DNA from: Antrihabitans auranticaus
GTDB taxonomy: Bacteria > Actinomycetota > Actinomycetes > Mycobacteriales > Mycobacteriaceae
Assembly (NCBI RefSeq): GCF_016481275.1
Contig: NZ_JAEMNW010000004.1
Coordinates: 558,001 to 622,000 of the forward strand
Reading direction: 5' to 3'
DNA length: 64,000 nt
The notes beneath the pieces are model-generated. The model searched no databases. It had not been told where the DNA came from and saw only the letters and a list, made by a program, of their open reading frames with translations. The position numbers and the translations under genes are program-made. This document shows, in pieces, positions 1 to 8,717 of the stretch (position 1 is the stretch's first letter; each line of letters starts with the position of its first letter).

Positions 1-677
1 GCGTCGGGAATTCGTGCCAGCACAGTCGGATTCGCGATCTTGTACCCATTGAGATGGAGCACCGGCAACACCGCGCCGTCGGTCACCGGGTTGAGGAACT
101 TGTTCGAGTGCCAACTCGCGGCGAGTGCGCCGGTCTCCGCTTCTCCGTCTCCGATCACACAGAGCGCCAACAGATCTGGATTGTCGAACACGGCGCCGTA
201 GGCATGCACGAGGGCGTAGCCGAGTTCGCCGCCCTCATGGATCGAGCCAGGAGTTTCGGGCGCAACGTGACTCGGGATACCACCGGGGAAGGAGAACTGC
301 CGAAACAGCTCGCGCATCCCGTCCTCATCTTCGGTGATGGCGGAGTACACCTCGCTGTAGGTGCCGTCCAAGTATGCGTTGGCGACGAGTCCCGGGCCCC
401 CGTGACCGGGTCCGGCTATGTAGACCACGTTGAGGTCACGCTGCTTGATTGCGCGGTTCATGTGTACGTAGAGCAAGTTAAGGCCAGGTGTGGTGCCCCA
501 GTGGCCGAGCAGGCGTGGCTTGACGTGTTCGGGCTGCAACGGTTCGCGCAGCATCGGGTTGTCGAGCAGGTAGATCTGGCCGACAGACAGATAATTCGCT
601 GCGCGCCAGTACGCGTCGATCAGCTGTACGTCTTTCGTGCTCATGGTCGGGTTGCGCGAAATGTCGATCGATTGCAT
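1..677 (-). CDS. xfp: Phosphoketolase, N-terminal part (runs off window)
   Basis: Thiamine-diphosphate enzyme that splits xylulose 5-phosphate (and often fructose 6-phosphate) with phosphate to acetyl phosphate plus an aldose phosphate. About 225 residues are present; the family is about 800 residues, so the rest lies beyond position 1. Visible hallmarks are [30 protein letters not shown], the [14 protein letters not shown] stretch, and the ThDP-binding GDGEAETG followed by WHSNKFLNP and [11 protein letters not shown]. The start at 677 is chosen because GGGAG lies 6 bases upstream; an internal ATG at 644 is the alternative. In actinobacteria phosphoketolase genes often sit among hypoxia/dormancy genes, which fits the CBS and USP remnants close by. 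Confidence 0.93.
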   Translation of the reverse strand, partial: MQSIDISRNPTMSTKDVQLIDAYWRAANYLSVGQIYLLDNPMLREPLQPEHVKPRLLGHWGTTPGLNLLYVHMNRAIKQRDLNVVYIAGPGHGGPGLVANAYLDGTYSEVYSAITEDEDGMRELFRQFSFPGGIPSHVAPETPGSIHEGGELGYALVHAYGAVFDNPDLLALCVIGDGEAETGALAASWHSNKFLNPVTDGAVLPVLHLNGYKIANPTVLARIPD

Positions 678-819
678 TGCTGCTCCCTCGAAGGCGCCTG
701 AAGCGGCAGCCTGTCTTCGACGCTACGCGTCGCCAGCCTGCGGGGGCAGAGTCCGAGGTCACGGAGCAGAAGGGCCTTGCGCCCTGCCCTTGACCGTGAA
801 GTTCCTCGACAATTGGCGA

Positions 820-1425
820 ATGATCCCAGTGACACCCGGCATCGACCTGTACTGGTTGCCGCTCGGGGCGGGCGGGCATTCGGTCCGCTGGAACGGGCGG
901 ATCTTCGAATTGCTCTGTGCGGTGCGCGAACGACGTGCGGCCAGGCCCTTGTTTCACTCGGCCTTGCGAATCAGTCTGCCGCCGCATCGGTACGTGGTCG
1001 AGATGACGCCTGTCTGGAATGTTCCAGTGGGAGACCGCGGTGTGGTCGGTGAAGGTGCAGTCGGCGCCCGGTGGGCTGGTCGGTGGCGGTTCGGCAGGTA
1101 CGAGGTGCACTGCTGGCGCGGCGGGATGATCGGTGACGTTGGCGAGGCGGTCGACGGCCCGCAGCGACTGACGTCGGACGTGGAGATCTGTCGATCGCTG
1201 CTGGTGAAGCTGCCGGAAGTACCGTGCGTGGTGTGGGGTCGAGACGAAATGCGGACCGGGTCGATGTGGAACTCCAACTCGGTTGTCGCGTGGGCACTTT
1301 CGGTTGCCGGTCTCGACGCGGCGGGCTTGGCGCCGCCCGCGGGCGGGAGCGCGCCTGGTTGGAACGCTGGCATTGTCGCCGCCGCCCGCCGCGTACCGCC
1401 TACGGTGCCAGCGCTGCCGCGATGA
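820..1425 (+). CDS. Conserved hypothetical protein of actinobacteria
   Basis: About 201 residues with no named function that I can assign. It has the composition of a real soluble protein: an opening IDLYWLPLGAGGHSVRWNGR, a middle RFGRYEVHCWRDG-like segment, then WGRDEMRTGSMWNSNSV and a PPAGGSAPGW segment near the end. I recall similar proteins as uncharacterised actinobacterial families. The start is uncertain: ATG 820 fits the conserved beginning, while TTG 790 and GTG 796 are possible and none has a good ribosome-binding site. The gene is divergent from phosphoketolase, and its 3' end overlaps the SDR remnant on the other strand. Confidence 0.7.
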   Translation: MIPVTPGIDLYWLPLGAGGHSVRWNGRIFELLCAVRERRAARPLFHSALRISLPPHRYVVEMTPVWNVPVGDRGVVGEGAVGARWAGRWRFGRYEVHCWRGGMIGDVGEAVDGPQRLTSDVEICRSLLVKLPEVPCVVWGRDEMRTGSMWNSNSVVAWALSVAGLDAAGLAPPAGGSAPGWNAGIVAAARRVPPTVPALPR

Positions 1426-1684
1426 GCGTGGTCTCGGCGTCGAGAGAAGCCGGTTGCAGGTAGTCGCGCTGGTCCTCGATACCTGCCAACTGATCGCGCA
1501 TCGCCTCGGGCGTCAGCTCGGTAAGAACCACGCCATGTGTTTCGGCGACGAAAATCTTGGCGACCCGCCCGCCCGCCACCGAGTAGACGCTGCCGCTGAC
1601 CGCGCAGTCTTCGTGCGCCAGGTATGCGACGACGGGGCTGACGCTTTCGGGGCCGACTCGGCTTGTCAGGTCGCCGAGAATGCC
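1400..1684 (-). pseudogene. C-terminal remnant of a short-chain dehydrogenase/reductase
   Basis: An open frame of about 94 codons reads LGDLTSRVGPESVSPVVAYL, then AHEDCAVSGSVYSVAGGRVA and a tail ending ETTLIAAALAP. This matches the last third of SDR proteins of the type that carry an extended C-terminus (the SPVVAYLAHEDC...G.VY..GGG segment). The Rossmann TGxxxGxG motif and the YxxxK catalytic motif are absent because the 5' two thirds are missing. The remnant abuts, in a different frame, the broken CBS-domain gene immediately upstream. Seen: the C-terminal match. Inferred: a deletion joined two neighbouring genes. Confidence 0.72.
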
Positions 1685-2062
1685 GGCAGTCCCATCCGCA
1701 GCATGGCCTCGATGATCTCGGTAAGTGTGCTGTCGAGTTCGACCGAAGCCGGCGCGAGCGCGAAATCGAATACCGAACTGGGCTCGGCCGCCGCGTCTAC
1801 GCCGTTATCGCGCAGCAGTTTATCGGCCAACAGGTGAACGAGATGAGCCTGCGCGACAGAATCCTCGGTGATCAGCTTGACCAGGCGACCGTCGGCGTCG
1901 ACGACAGGAAGCGTCGTGAAACCGGTGTGCAGCATGACGTCGACGATCGATGCGAGCTCTTCTCTCGACTCGACGAGAACTGCAGGTCGACTCATGAAAT
2001 CGCCGGCGCGAAGAGGTCTCGAGCCTGCGCTGGCGACAACGGGAAGATTCGGCGACGGACAT
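1666..2062 (-). pseudogene. Broken CBS-domain protein gene
   Basis: The first CBS motif is intact (LRAGDFMSRPAVLVESREEL through GFTTLPVVDADGRLVKLITE). The second starts (SVFDFALAPASVELDSTL, MLRMGLPAF) and stops abruptly inside the motif where a PVVD..G..GIVT strand should follow. An ATG at 2062 has a strong AAGGAG site 6 bases upstream, but it is in a different frame from the CBS domain, so an indel near the start is likely as well. CBS pairs usually bind adenine nucleotides; two-domain CBS proteins of this kind are typical of hypoxia-response gene sets. The gene looks damaged at both ends. Confidence 0.75.
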
Positions 2063-2181
2063 GTTGTGCTCCTTGCATTACCGATCGTGTACATAACTGA
2101 TGTCCGGCGCCGAAGTGTCGGTTCGGGGCGCAATGTCGAGCATGTGGCCCGTCGCTGCCGGCAATTCAAGAAGGGGACGTC

Positions 2182-2294
2182 ATGCAAATCAACCAGCCGG
2201 TGCTAGTTGGGTCGACGGCTCCCGTGAAGCGCAGGAGGCATTGCGTTGGGCCGCGGGAGAAGCCGCGAGCCACCGGGCTCCGCCGCTGATGTGA
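2182..2294 (+). pseudogene. N-terminal remnant of a universal stress protein
   Basis: ATG 2182 follows AAGGGGACGTC and starts MQINQPVLVG. After a one-base shift the neighbouring frame continues VDGSREAQEALRWAAGEAAS and HRAP, the signature start of Usp-domain proteins (VVGVDGS...AL.WA..EA). It ends after about 38 codons at a TGA. The rest of a normal 140-300 residue protein is missing and the next intact gene begins 47 bases on. It is divergent from the CBS remnant, from which it is separated by about 120 bases that probably held a shared promoter. Confidence 0.72.
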
Positions 2295-2340
2295 GGCACC
2301 TGACGTGCGCGTCTTACTCCAGACCCAGGAGCGCTCCGCC

Positions 2341-2832
2341 ATGAAGTACACCGTCTCGATCGAGATCGCCCTACCGCGGGAGCCAGTGGTGCAGCTGCTC
2401 GCCGACTCTGCACATCTGCCGAAGTGGCTGCGGGGTCTGGTGCTGCACGAGCCGCTGAGTGGGTTGCACGGGCAAGTCGGTACCACATCGCGGGTCGTGT
2501 TCCAGACGGGGAAGCAGAAGTTCGAGTGCACCGAGACCATCACGCGTCGGGAACCGGCAGACCTGCGCGGGATCCCGAAAGAGAGCGTCGTTCACTTCGA
2601 CCGCGAGATCGTCGGCGAGGGCATGTGGAGCGCCGTGCGTGAGCGGCTGACCGAATCGGGTCCGGAGAAGACGCTCTGGGTGAGCGAGAGCGAATATCGG
2701 TTCAGCGGCGTGCTGATGCGGGTGGTGGGGCTACTGATGCCTGGCACCTTCCGCAAGCAGTCACAACAGCACATGCAGGACTTCAAGGCGTTCGCCGAGC
2801 AGGGCAAGGACGTCCGCGAAGCGAAGGACTGA
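2341..2832 (+). CDS. SRPBCC-family protein
   Basis: About 163 residues, beginning MKYTVSIEIALPREPVVQLL and continuing with the PKWLRGLVLHEPLSG segment. This is the usual start of START/SRPBCC (polyketide cyclase-like) helix-grip domains, which enclose a hydrophobic ligand. A C-terminal helix (RKQSQQHMQDFKAFAEQ) also fits. ATG 2341 is chosen because CAGGAG lies just upstream; a longer reading from 2305 has no supporting site. The ligand is unknown. It stands alone downstream of the usp remnant and convergent with the hydrolase that follows. Confidence 0.8.
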   Translation: MKYTVSIEIALPREPVVQLLADSAHLPKWLRGLVLHEPLSGLHGQVGTTSRVVFQTGKQKFECTETITRREPADLRGIPKESVVHFDREIVGEGMWSAVRERLTESGPEKTLWVSESEYRFSGVLMRVVGLLMPGTFRKQSQQHMQDFKAFAEQGKDVREAKD

Positions 2833-2922
2833 CCTTGGACCTGACCCTCCACTCGGGGCGATCGTCCGAGTCGGAGGCGGAACGGCAGAGACCACCCATG
2901 CACGAGGACGTTGGAGAAGCCC

Positions 2923-3681
2923 CTAGTGGAACGAGGGCTCCGACTCAGAGGTCGAGAACCATTCCGAGATTCGGTCGCAGATCCAGTCGGCATCGTCGAG
3001 GGGCAGATCGTGTCCTGCGTTGTCGTGCAGGCGAATTGGCGCCTGCAGACGTGCGGCGATCGTTTGTGAGGCGCGAAATGATACGAGCCGGTCTGCGCGC
3101 GACGACAGAATAAGCAAGGGCGTTGCGACGTGGTCGGGCAGGGTGAAGCGGCTGCTCGCGATCGCTTGGTTCACGACGCTGTTGTGGCTGGGTCGCCGGT
3201 CGGCAAGGTAATCGGCCCAGCGTCGTGCGATGGCTGTCTTGTCGACGTGTGGACTGTTGGACGAAATTTCGACCACTGCGCGTTCCTGCGCGTAGTCGGA
3301 CCGGAATCGTTGCAGTAGAAGGCTGGGTACTCCTGCCGGGCGTACCCGGTGCCAGAACGGGCTGGCGCCACTGCTCGAGTTGATGACGACACCTCGTTGA
3401 AAATCGTTGGGGTAGCGAGCCATCCAGTCGAGTGCGACCATCCCGCCGAACGAGATTCCGAGCAGGGACCAGTGCTCGCAGTGGTTGTCGAAACGCGCAC
3501 GGATGTCGTCGGTGACCGCCGCGATGGTTCGTGGGCAGAGGCGAGCGCTTTCAGTGCCGAATCCCGGTGAGTCGATGCATGTCACTTTCGCGTCGAGTCG
3601 CTCGGCGAGCGTGGCGGGAAACTGTTCCCAGTGGCGTTGCTCGCGGGTGAGTCCGCGGAGTAGGAGCCAGTTCGTTGACAT
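2923..3681 (-). CDS. Alpha/beta-fold hydrolase
   Basis: A 252-residue cytoplasmic hydrolase. It starts MSTNWLLLRGLTREQRHWEQ, has the nucleophile elbow GISFGG (Ser near residue 96), a candidate acid in SSRADRLVS, and a candidate catalytic His in NAGHDLPLD near the C-terminus. The single-domain length and short cap suit an esterase- or BioH-like enzyme, but the substrate cannot be told. A GAGGACAGGTG site precedes the start. It is divergent from the secreted hydrolase gene that begins at 3827. Confidence 0.85.
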   Translation of the reverse strand: MSTNWLLLRGLTREQRHWEQFPATLAERLDAKVTCIDSPGFGTESARLCPRTIAAVTDDIRARFDNHCEHWSLLGISFGGMVALDWMARYPNDFQRGVVINSSSGASPFWHRVRPAGVPSLLLQRFRSDYAQERAVVEISSNSPHVDKTAIARRWADYLADRRPSHNSVVNQAIASSRFTLPDHVATPLLILSSRADRLVSFRASQTIAARLQAPIRLHDNAGHDLPLDDADWICDRISEWFSTSESEPSFH

Positions 3682-3826
3682 TGATCACCTGTCCTCATCG
3701 TCGAGTCACGGTCACACCACAGCAAACCACGCCGATCGGCGAATTGTAATTGTGCACAAGCCGCGCGGGGCCGGTTGACGGACTGCCTAATGACATCTCG
3801 TATTTGTGCTGGAAGAGTCGCTGAGC

Positions 3827-5623
3827 ATGAACAAAGGTGTTCGGCGTATTACGTTGCCGTTTAGGCGAAATGACAAGCGTTGGTCTGCGGCACTGCTCGT
3901 CGGCATCGTCGGATCGGCCGTTGTCCAGTCCTCGTTGGCGCCGGTTGCTGCCGCCGAACCGGTGAGCGTTGCAACCGATAGGCAAGAGCAGGCGATCTAC
4001 GAACGCGACGGGATAGCCGTCTCGTACGTGAGTTTCGCGCTGCCGCTGCCGGCGAACGCACCGGCACATCCTGCGGCTTGTGACCGAACGGGTTTTCTTC
4101 GCTACCGCCCGGCCTCCGGACCCGGAGCATCGCGGGACGCGGACCACGTCGTCGTGCAGCAACAGGGTTTAGGTGGCGGTGCGGTGAACTCCGACGGCGT
4201 CGCGTTCAATACGGTTCGATCCGCGATGAGCCTCGGCACCGACATCGAGTTCTGGGCGCTGGCGCGACGTAGTGCGTGCCTCGACGAGATGGCGGGCTTC
4301 GACTTCGCATTGCAGTCGGGCAACTATCTGGATGCCGTCGACTACTACTTCAACGGCAAAGAGCTCGGTGGTCAGCGCTTCGCGGGCTTTCGGCAGTCGC
4401 AGGACCTGCAGATCCTCGACTGGATGGGCTTGGACCGCGTCGTCCGGGACCAGTACGAACTCATGTTGGCCGAGATGCCCGACCAGGGCGCGCGGCAACA
4501 GAAGTATGTGTGTACGGGAATTTCGCTGGGCGGATTGGTGACTGGGATGTTCGCCGACTGGGACTTCGACGGTAATCCCGCGACGCAGGGGGACGCGGGA
4601 TTCAACCAGTGTGCGGCATTTGCCGCGCAGGACTCGATGGTCAGCTCGGACCCCGCCGCGATTCAGAACACCCCGTTGTTCAGGGAGATTACGGACGTGG
4701 TCGTCGGTGGGACGAACGGGGTCGTCCAGCCTGGTATTCGTGCCGGGGCGCTGCCGCGAATACTCGGCCCTGCTCCGGTGGTGGGAACGAAGGCGTTCCT
4801 GATCTACCGTCTCGCGGGCCTGGCCGCGCATTTGCAACCGGACGCGGAAAGTGAACTGCTGAAGCATCTTCCGCGCGACCTGATCATCGATACGACGTTG
4901 AATGCGCTGTTCGCGCCGACACTGAGTTCCTTCGTCACCGGTGGTGCGGACGGCTCGGGGAATATTCGCGACTTTCGGTTCACCAACGAGGCGCTGTTGG
5001 GTGCGTTGATCGACAACAACTCGGGCAACTTCGCGCTCATGCAACAGGGCATCGGAGCATTCGACGGCGGACCGGTGCAGGAGAAGTCGTTCCCGAATTC
5101 TGGTGAAGCGACGCAGATTCCGCTGCTCGGTACATATCTGCGTTTGAGTGCGGGACCGCAGAAACGCGTCGTACCGACAGACCGCAACGCCTTGTACAGT
5201 TGGCGAAACTACGACGAGGTGCAGGGCGCGTACTACACCGCGCCCAACCACGAGGTTGCCGACATTCGCGAGGTCGCTCGCCAACTCGGTACCGGCGCGC
5301 CGACCGCGTACTGGGAGACGTACTTCCCGTTGAAGGTCGTCGTGGACATCTTCGCCGGCTTCGGGGGCGCACGCAGCGGGGAGATGGACAATCTGCGGTA
5401 TGCCGGTATGAGCCGCACCAAACCGAACTTCGTCGCGTTTGCCGGCGACGGATTCGTGCAGGCCAGCGCTGGCGCGCTGTTCCCACCGCCGCCGCTGACA
5501 CAGGTGACAACGCTGCCGGGATACAACCACGTAGACACGATCGGTGCTGCGGCTGTACAGAACGACGGCCGCCCGGACTACAGCGGGCAGTATCTGGCTG
5601 AGTTCGTCAGTAGTCTGCGATGA
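3827..5623 (+). CDS. Large secreted alpha/beta hydrolase-like protein (first of tandem pair)
   Basis: About 598 residues. The N-terminus carries a basic region, a hydrophobic core (AALLVGIVGSAVVQ) and an AAAEPVS cleavage-type stretch, so it should be exported. The middle has CTGISLGGLVTG, a GxSxG nucleophile elbow, preceded by a conserved YYFNGKELGGQRF region; a likely His is in GYNHVDTIGAA close to the C-terminus. ATG 3827 is preferred over GTG 3806 because GGAAGAG stands about 9 bases upstream. The next gene overlaps by ATGA and encodes a paralogue. Substrate unknown; a lipid or cell-envelope ester is plausible for mycolata but is inference only. Confidence 0.82.
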   Translation: MNKGVRRITLPFRRNDKRWSAALLVGIVGSAVVQSSLAPVAAAEPVSVATDRQEQAIYERDGIAVSYVSFALPLPANAPAHPAACDRTGFLRYRPASGPGASRDADHVVVQQQGLGGGAVNSDGVAFNTVRSAMSLGTDIEFWALARRSACLDEMAGFDFALQSGNYLDAVDYYFNGKELGGQRFAGFRQSQDLQILDWMGLDRVVRDQYELMLAEMPDQGARQQKYVCTGISLGGLVTGMFADWDFDGNPATQGDAGFNQCAAFAAQDSMVSSDPAAIQNTPLFREITDVVVGGTNGVVQPGIRAGALPRILGPAPVVGTKAFLIYRLAGLAAHLQPDAESELLKHLPRDLIIDTTLNALFAPTLSSFVTGGADGSGNIRDFRFTNEALLGALIDNNSGNFALMQQGIGAFDGGPVQEKSFPNSGEATQIPLLGTYLRLSAGPQKRVVPTDRNALYSWRNYDEVQGAYYTAPNHEVADIREVARQLGTGAPTAYWETYFPLKVVVDIFAGFGGARSGEMDNLRYAGMSRTKPNFVAFAGDGFVQASAGALFPPPPLTQVTTLPGYNHVDTIGAAAVQNDGRPDYSGQYLAEFVSSLR

Positions 5624-7473
5624 GCCGATGGGGAACGCGCCCTGCAAGTCTGCGGCGCGGGACCGTCGCACTAGTTGTGGCGGTGATTGTCAGTTCTGTA
5701 TTGGTCGGCCCCGCGATGCGCGCTGCGGTGGCAACACCGTCGCCGGTGGGGGTCCCGGATCAGGAGGTCGTGACTCACGTCATTGGTGATCCGCTGCTGG
5801 GAGACGACGTCGAGGAGACCTACGTTCGACTGCACTACCCGAGCCCCTTCGCGACCATGGCTCAGCCGGCCGAATGCGACTGGATCTCGTTCCTGCGCTA
5901 CCGCTCGACGAGTGGGCCGCGGGACAGCGCTGACGCGGATGCGATTCTGACGATGCAACCGGGAACCTATTCAGGCGCTGCGAACCTGAATATTCAAGCG
6001 CCGCAGGTTGTCCGAAAGGCTGCGGCGCAGGGCAAGTATGTGGAGTACATCTCGCTGGACCGACGCGCGAACTGCGCTGAAGACCGAACCGGTTGGCGAG
6101 CGGCGCATGATGCAGGCGATTATCGGGTGGCCGCCGACTACTACTTTCATGGCAAGGAAATCGACGGCAAGTCGTACAAATACCAAACCCCAACGGATCT
6201 GGCCTACCTGGGCGAATACGGTCTCGCGCTGACCCTGGACGATTGGCGCGCGGTTATCCAGCATCTGCTGCCCGACCCGGCCGATCACGAGAAGATGTTC
6301 TGCGGTGGCCATTCGCTGGGCGCATTTCTCGTCGGTCCGATGATGGCGTGGGACTTCGACGGCATGCGAGAGACCGAGGCCGACGCGGGGTTCAATTTGT
6401 GCGGCGGTGGGGGCGTTCCGCTGGACGGTGTTGCGATGACGGATCCGGCCGGCTTCGCGGGGACCGGTCTCGTCGACCAATTCCTCACCGCTGCAGGAAC
6501 CGTCGCACAGAATGCGGTGAACTATCTGCTCACCAACGGACTCGCGGTTGCACAGTTGCCGGTCATCTCGGCGGCAGAAGTCATGAACGTCTACCAATTG
6601 GCAGGCATGGCAGCGGCGCAGGACCCTAGCGGCGAAAGTGACTTGGCCACCGTTGTGCCGGGCGATCTGCGGACCGAACCATGGATGCGTACGTTCTACG
6701 GACGCGACTACCTCGACATCGTCACCGGCGCCAATCTGCCTCGTGATTTTCGGGTGACGAACACGACTGCGCTGGCGATGCTGTTCGACCAGAACTCTGC
6801 GGAGTACGTGCTGCAGGCGGGTATGGGGTTCTACGACTGCCCGGTGCAGGGCAAGACATATCCCATTCCGAACGGGCTTGCGTCGGTGCCGATCCTCGGG
6901 CCCACGTTGTTCGTCATTCCTTTGCGAGTCGGCTTTGGCCAGAATTACACGCCCGCTGACCATTCCACGTTGTGCGGCTGGAGAAATTACGATTCTGTCG
7001 CAGAATCGAGCATCGACGGTCCCGACCTCGGGCACGGTCCGCCGACCGACCAGGATCATGAGGTCACCGACGTGCGGCAGTTCGCCCGCGCGATGAACCC
7101 AGGCGGACAGCCGACCGATTTCTTCGAGCAGTACACCCCGCTTCGGCTGTTGACCGACATGGTGTTTGCGCTCGGTTTCGGCCGTGGAGGTGAGTTGAGT
7201 CATCTCGAGTATCGGTCGGGCGGAGTCCTCGACTTCCTGCTACACCTAGGCCGTTGGCAAAGCACGCCGGCGGGACAGCGCAATCTCACGTTGTTATCGG
7301 GTGATTCGCCGGTGCAGAACACCGGATACGGCGGGTTGTTGCCCTATAACGCGAAATTCGTTCCGGGATATCGGCATTACGACATCGTGACCGCCGCCGA
7401 GCGGCAGAACAGTGGTATGCCAGAGCTCGCAAGTACCTACGTTGCGGCGTTCATCACCAAACCCGCGAACTGA
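5620..7473 (+). CDS. Large secreted alpha/beta hydrolase-like protein (second of tandem pair)
   Basis: 617 residues, start codon overlapping the previous stop (ATGA), so translationally coupled. A signal sequence is visible (TVALVVAVIVSSVLVGP, then AAVATPS). It shares its plan with the upstream protein: CDWISFLRYRSTSGPRDSAD, DYYFHGKEIDGKSY, the nucleophile elbow GGHSLGAFLVG, a DFDGM..TEADAGFN segment, and a terminal GYRHYDIVTAAERQ with the probable catalytic His. The overlap and common architecture imply local duplication followed by divergence. It may act with its partner, for instance as a heteromer or on related substrates. Confidence 0.83.
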   Translation: MSRWGTRPASLRRGTVALVVAVIVSSVLVGPAMRAAVATPSPVGVPDQEVVTHVIGDPLLGDDVEETYVRLHYPSPFATMAQPAECDWISFLRYRSTSGPRDSADADAILTMQPGTYSGAANLNIQAPQVVRKAAAQGKYVEYISLDRRANCAEDRTGWRAAHDAGDYRVAADYYFHGKEIDGKSYKYQTPTDLAYLGEYGLALTLDDWRAVIQHLLPDPADHEKMFCGGHSLGAFLVGPMMAWDFDGMRETEADAGFNLCGGGGVPLDGVAMTDPAGFAGTGLVDQFLTAAGTVAQNAVNYLLTNGLAVAQLPVISAAEVMNVYQLAGMAAAQDPSGESDLATVVPGDLRTEPWMRTFYGRDYLDIVTGANLPRDFRVTNTTALAMLFDQNSAEYVLQAGMGFYDCPVQGKTYPIPNGLASVPILGPTLFVIPLRVGFGQNYTPADHSTLCGWRNYDSVAESSIDGPDLGHGPPTDQDHEVTDVRQFARAMNPGGQPTDFFEQYTPLRLLTDMVFALGFGRGGELSHLEYRSGGVLDFLLHLGRWQSTPAGQRNLTLLSGDSPVQNTGYGGLLPYNAKFVPGYRHYDIVTAAERQNSGMPELASTYVAAFITKPAN

Positions 7474-7522
7474 GCGCGGAACCGTGTCTCGGCGAGACAG
7501 CTGACCCAGAGCACGACACAGA

Positions 7523-7625
7523 GTGCTCCGGGATCCCGGTCGAGTGCAGAGGTTGGCGATCGTCCGGACAGCCGATCCCGAGATGATCATCGATCCGAGC
7601 GGACGCAGTGCCACGGTGTGGACAT
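7523..7625 (+). pseudogene. N-terminal remnant of an Mce-family gene
   Basis: From GTG 7523 the frame reads VLRDPGRVQRLAIV and then MIIDPSGRSATVW. It aligns without gaps to the start of the intact mce gene on the other strand (GTG 12937, MIIDPSGRGPTMRQ). The similarity includes about 30 bases upstream of the GTG, with GCGAGACAGCTGACC identical in both copies. After about 35 codons the similarity ends and the TetR pseudogene begins from the opposite direction. No transmembrane helix or MlaD domain follows, so only the 5' end of a second mce gene is left. Confidence 0.6.
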
Positions 7626-7639
7626 TGCAGGTGGCGCAT

Positions 7640-7933
7640 CGAACGCTTCGACGGTTTGAAATCTTCGGCTTCGAAGCCGCCGAGGCGATCGCCTGCGTAC
7701 TTGATGTGCAAGGTCTCCATCATCGGGTCGACGATGCCGCTGAGTAGATCCTCGCGCCCTTCGACGTAGCGATAAAGTGCCATGGCTTCCACTCCGCATG
7801 TTGCGCCGAGTCGACGCATATTCAGGTGTTAGAGTCCGGCGCCGTCGAACAGTTCGATTGCGGTGTCGAGAATTATGTTCCTACTGACGCGCTGCTTGCC
7901 GGCGTCCGCCGTGAACCGGGCGGTGTCCCCAGA
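7640..7933 (-). pseudogene. TetR-family regulator pseudogene
   Basis: The translated strand reads GDTARFTADAGKQRVSRNII, then LDTAIELFDGAGL, a TAA stop (7829-7831), and HLNMRRLGATCGVEAMALYR followed by YVEGREDLL. It is clearly a relative of the intact TetR at 19849-20538. Three lesions are visible: the ATG of the intact gene is replaced by TCT, the TAA lies inside the helix-turn-helix, and the ligand-binding domain is gone after about 80 codons. The 3' break coincides with the mce N-terminal remnant, so recombination or deletion joined the two. Confidence 0.82.
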
Positions 7934-8171
7934 GCACTTGTTCCGGCGAAATCGGCGGATTGCCGCTATCCCCGAAGAGAGCCCACAATCGGATCGATTC
8001 GTCGGGAGTCATGTCCACGGCTCGACGCAGAATCAGGTTCCCCATACGTTCGACAATGCATGTCCGGTCCGCACCCGCCATGGTGGGGATATTCGCGAGG
8101 AGGTCGTCCAGTTGGGCGCGAATCGATCGCACCAGGTCGACAGGCTGCGGCCCAGGCCCCGGCTGCGTCAC
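7881..8171 (-). CDS. Small hypothetical protein
   Basis: About 96 residues beginning MTQPGPGPQPVDLVRSIRAQ, with an alpha-helical, soluble composition (DDLLANIPTMAGADRTCIVE). Start is GTG 8171, seven bases after the stop of the preceding small membrane protein gene, suggesting coupled translation. I do not recognise the family. The last 17 or so codons overlap the 5' end of the TetR pseudogene and read as low-complexity RPVHGGRRQAARQ, so the natural C-terminus may have been altered by the same rearrangement. Confidence 0.55.
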   Translation of the reverse strand: MTQPGPGPQPVDLVRSIRAQLDDLLANIPTMAGADRTCIVERMGNLILRRAVDMTPDESIRLWALFGDSGNPPISPEQVLWGHRPVHGGRRQAARQ

Positions 8172-8178
8172 GTGGGGG

Positions 8179-8472
8179 TCACGGGCTGGGTTGCGGCAAG
8201 TTGCAATCGGTAACTCTGGGATTGATGCCGAGATAGTTCAGCGGTCCGGCGACGATGGTGACGAGGATCGTGCTCGTCGTTGCGCAGTTCGCTGTGGCGT
8301 CGGTGAAGTATCCGCGCTGCCCGCAAGCGATCGCGCCGATCAGTAGCCAGATGACGATCAGCGCCGGCACCCAGCGTGTTGCCCCGCCGCGTGACGCCAT
8401 TCCGCGCCGACCGGCGCCCATTCGCACATCCCGCCTGCGTCCGAATCCGATTTCACGTATTCCTATACGCAT
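8179..8472 (-). CDS. Small membrane protein, conserved in actinobacteria
   Basis: 97 residues. A basic N-terminus precedes one clear transmembrane segment (WVPALIVIWLLIGAIACG), followed by QRGYFTDATANCATTSTIL and a second hydrophobic patch ending GPLNYLGINPRVTDCNLPQP. I recall similar short proteins with the GQRG...NC...GPLNY.G.NP pattern in mycobacteria and rhodococci; no function is known. The start at 8472 has a consensus AGGAGG 6 bases upstream, which rules out the longer frame from 8511. It forms a two-gene operon with the following small gene. Confidence 0.75.
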   Translation of the reverse strand: MRIGIREIGFGRRRDVRMGAGRRGMASRGGATRWVPALIVIWLLIGAIACGQRGYFTDATANCATTSTILVTIVAGPLNYLGINPRVTDCNLPQPSP

Positions 8473-8598
8473 CACACGCCTCCTGCCGCTCTGACGTGGG
8501 TGTGACGACAAATTCTTCGGTGCATCCAGTCATGGGTTGTCACTGATGATTCGAGACCGAGTAGGTGTCCGCGCAGCGTCGGTACCTGTAGTCCTACG

Positions 8599-8675
8599 TC
8601 GTAGACCTCAAGTAGACGCCGGGTACCTGGTGGTGTCAATGGTGTAGGTCTACGATGTTGACATACACCGTAGGC
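8599..8675. promoter_or_regulatory. Repeat-rich operator/promoter region before the DUF998 gene
   Basis: TCGTAGACCT (8599-8608) is repeated inverted as AGGTCTACGA (8646-8655). A second inverted pair is GGTGTA (8641-8646) with TACACC (8664-8669), and CTACG/CGTAG arms lie inside it. A TTGACA hexamer sits at 8658-8663. The layout suggests a regulated promoter with overlapping operator half-sites; which regulator binds is unknown. Confidence 0.5.
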
Positions 8676-8717
8676 GAGGCCTGTCGACGGTGCTCGAGGG
8701 AAGTCAGGTGTCCACTC

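Noticed and set aside
2063-2181. Possible DosR-type operator between the CBS and usp remnants
   Set aside because: No sequence approaches the GGGAC-N-GTCCC symmetry expected, so I do not claim one.
4169-5671. 500-codon open frame on the minus strand
   Set aside because: It is the complement of the secreted hydrolase gene; no family motifs, and high-GC codon bias keeps the opposite frame open.
7670-7690. GGCTTCGAAGCC palindrome
   Set aside because: It lies at the junction of two gene remnants where no promoter is expected, and is short enough to occur by chance in GC-rich DNA.
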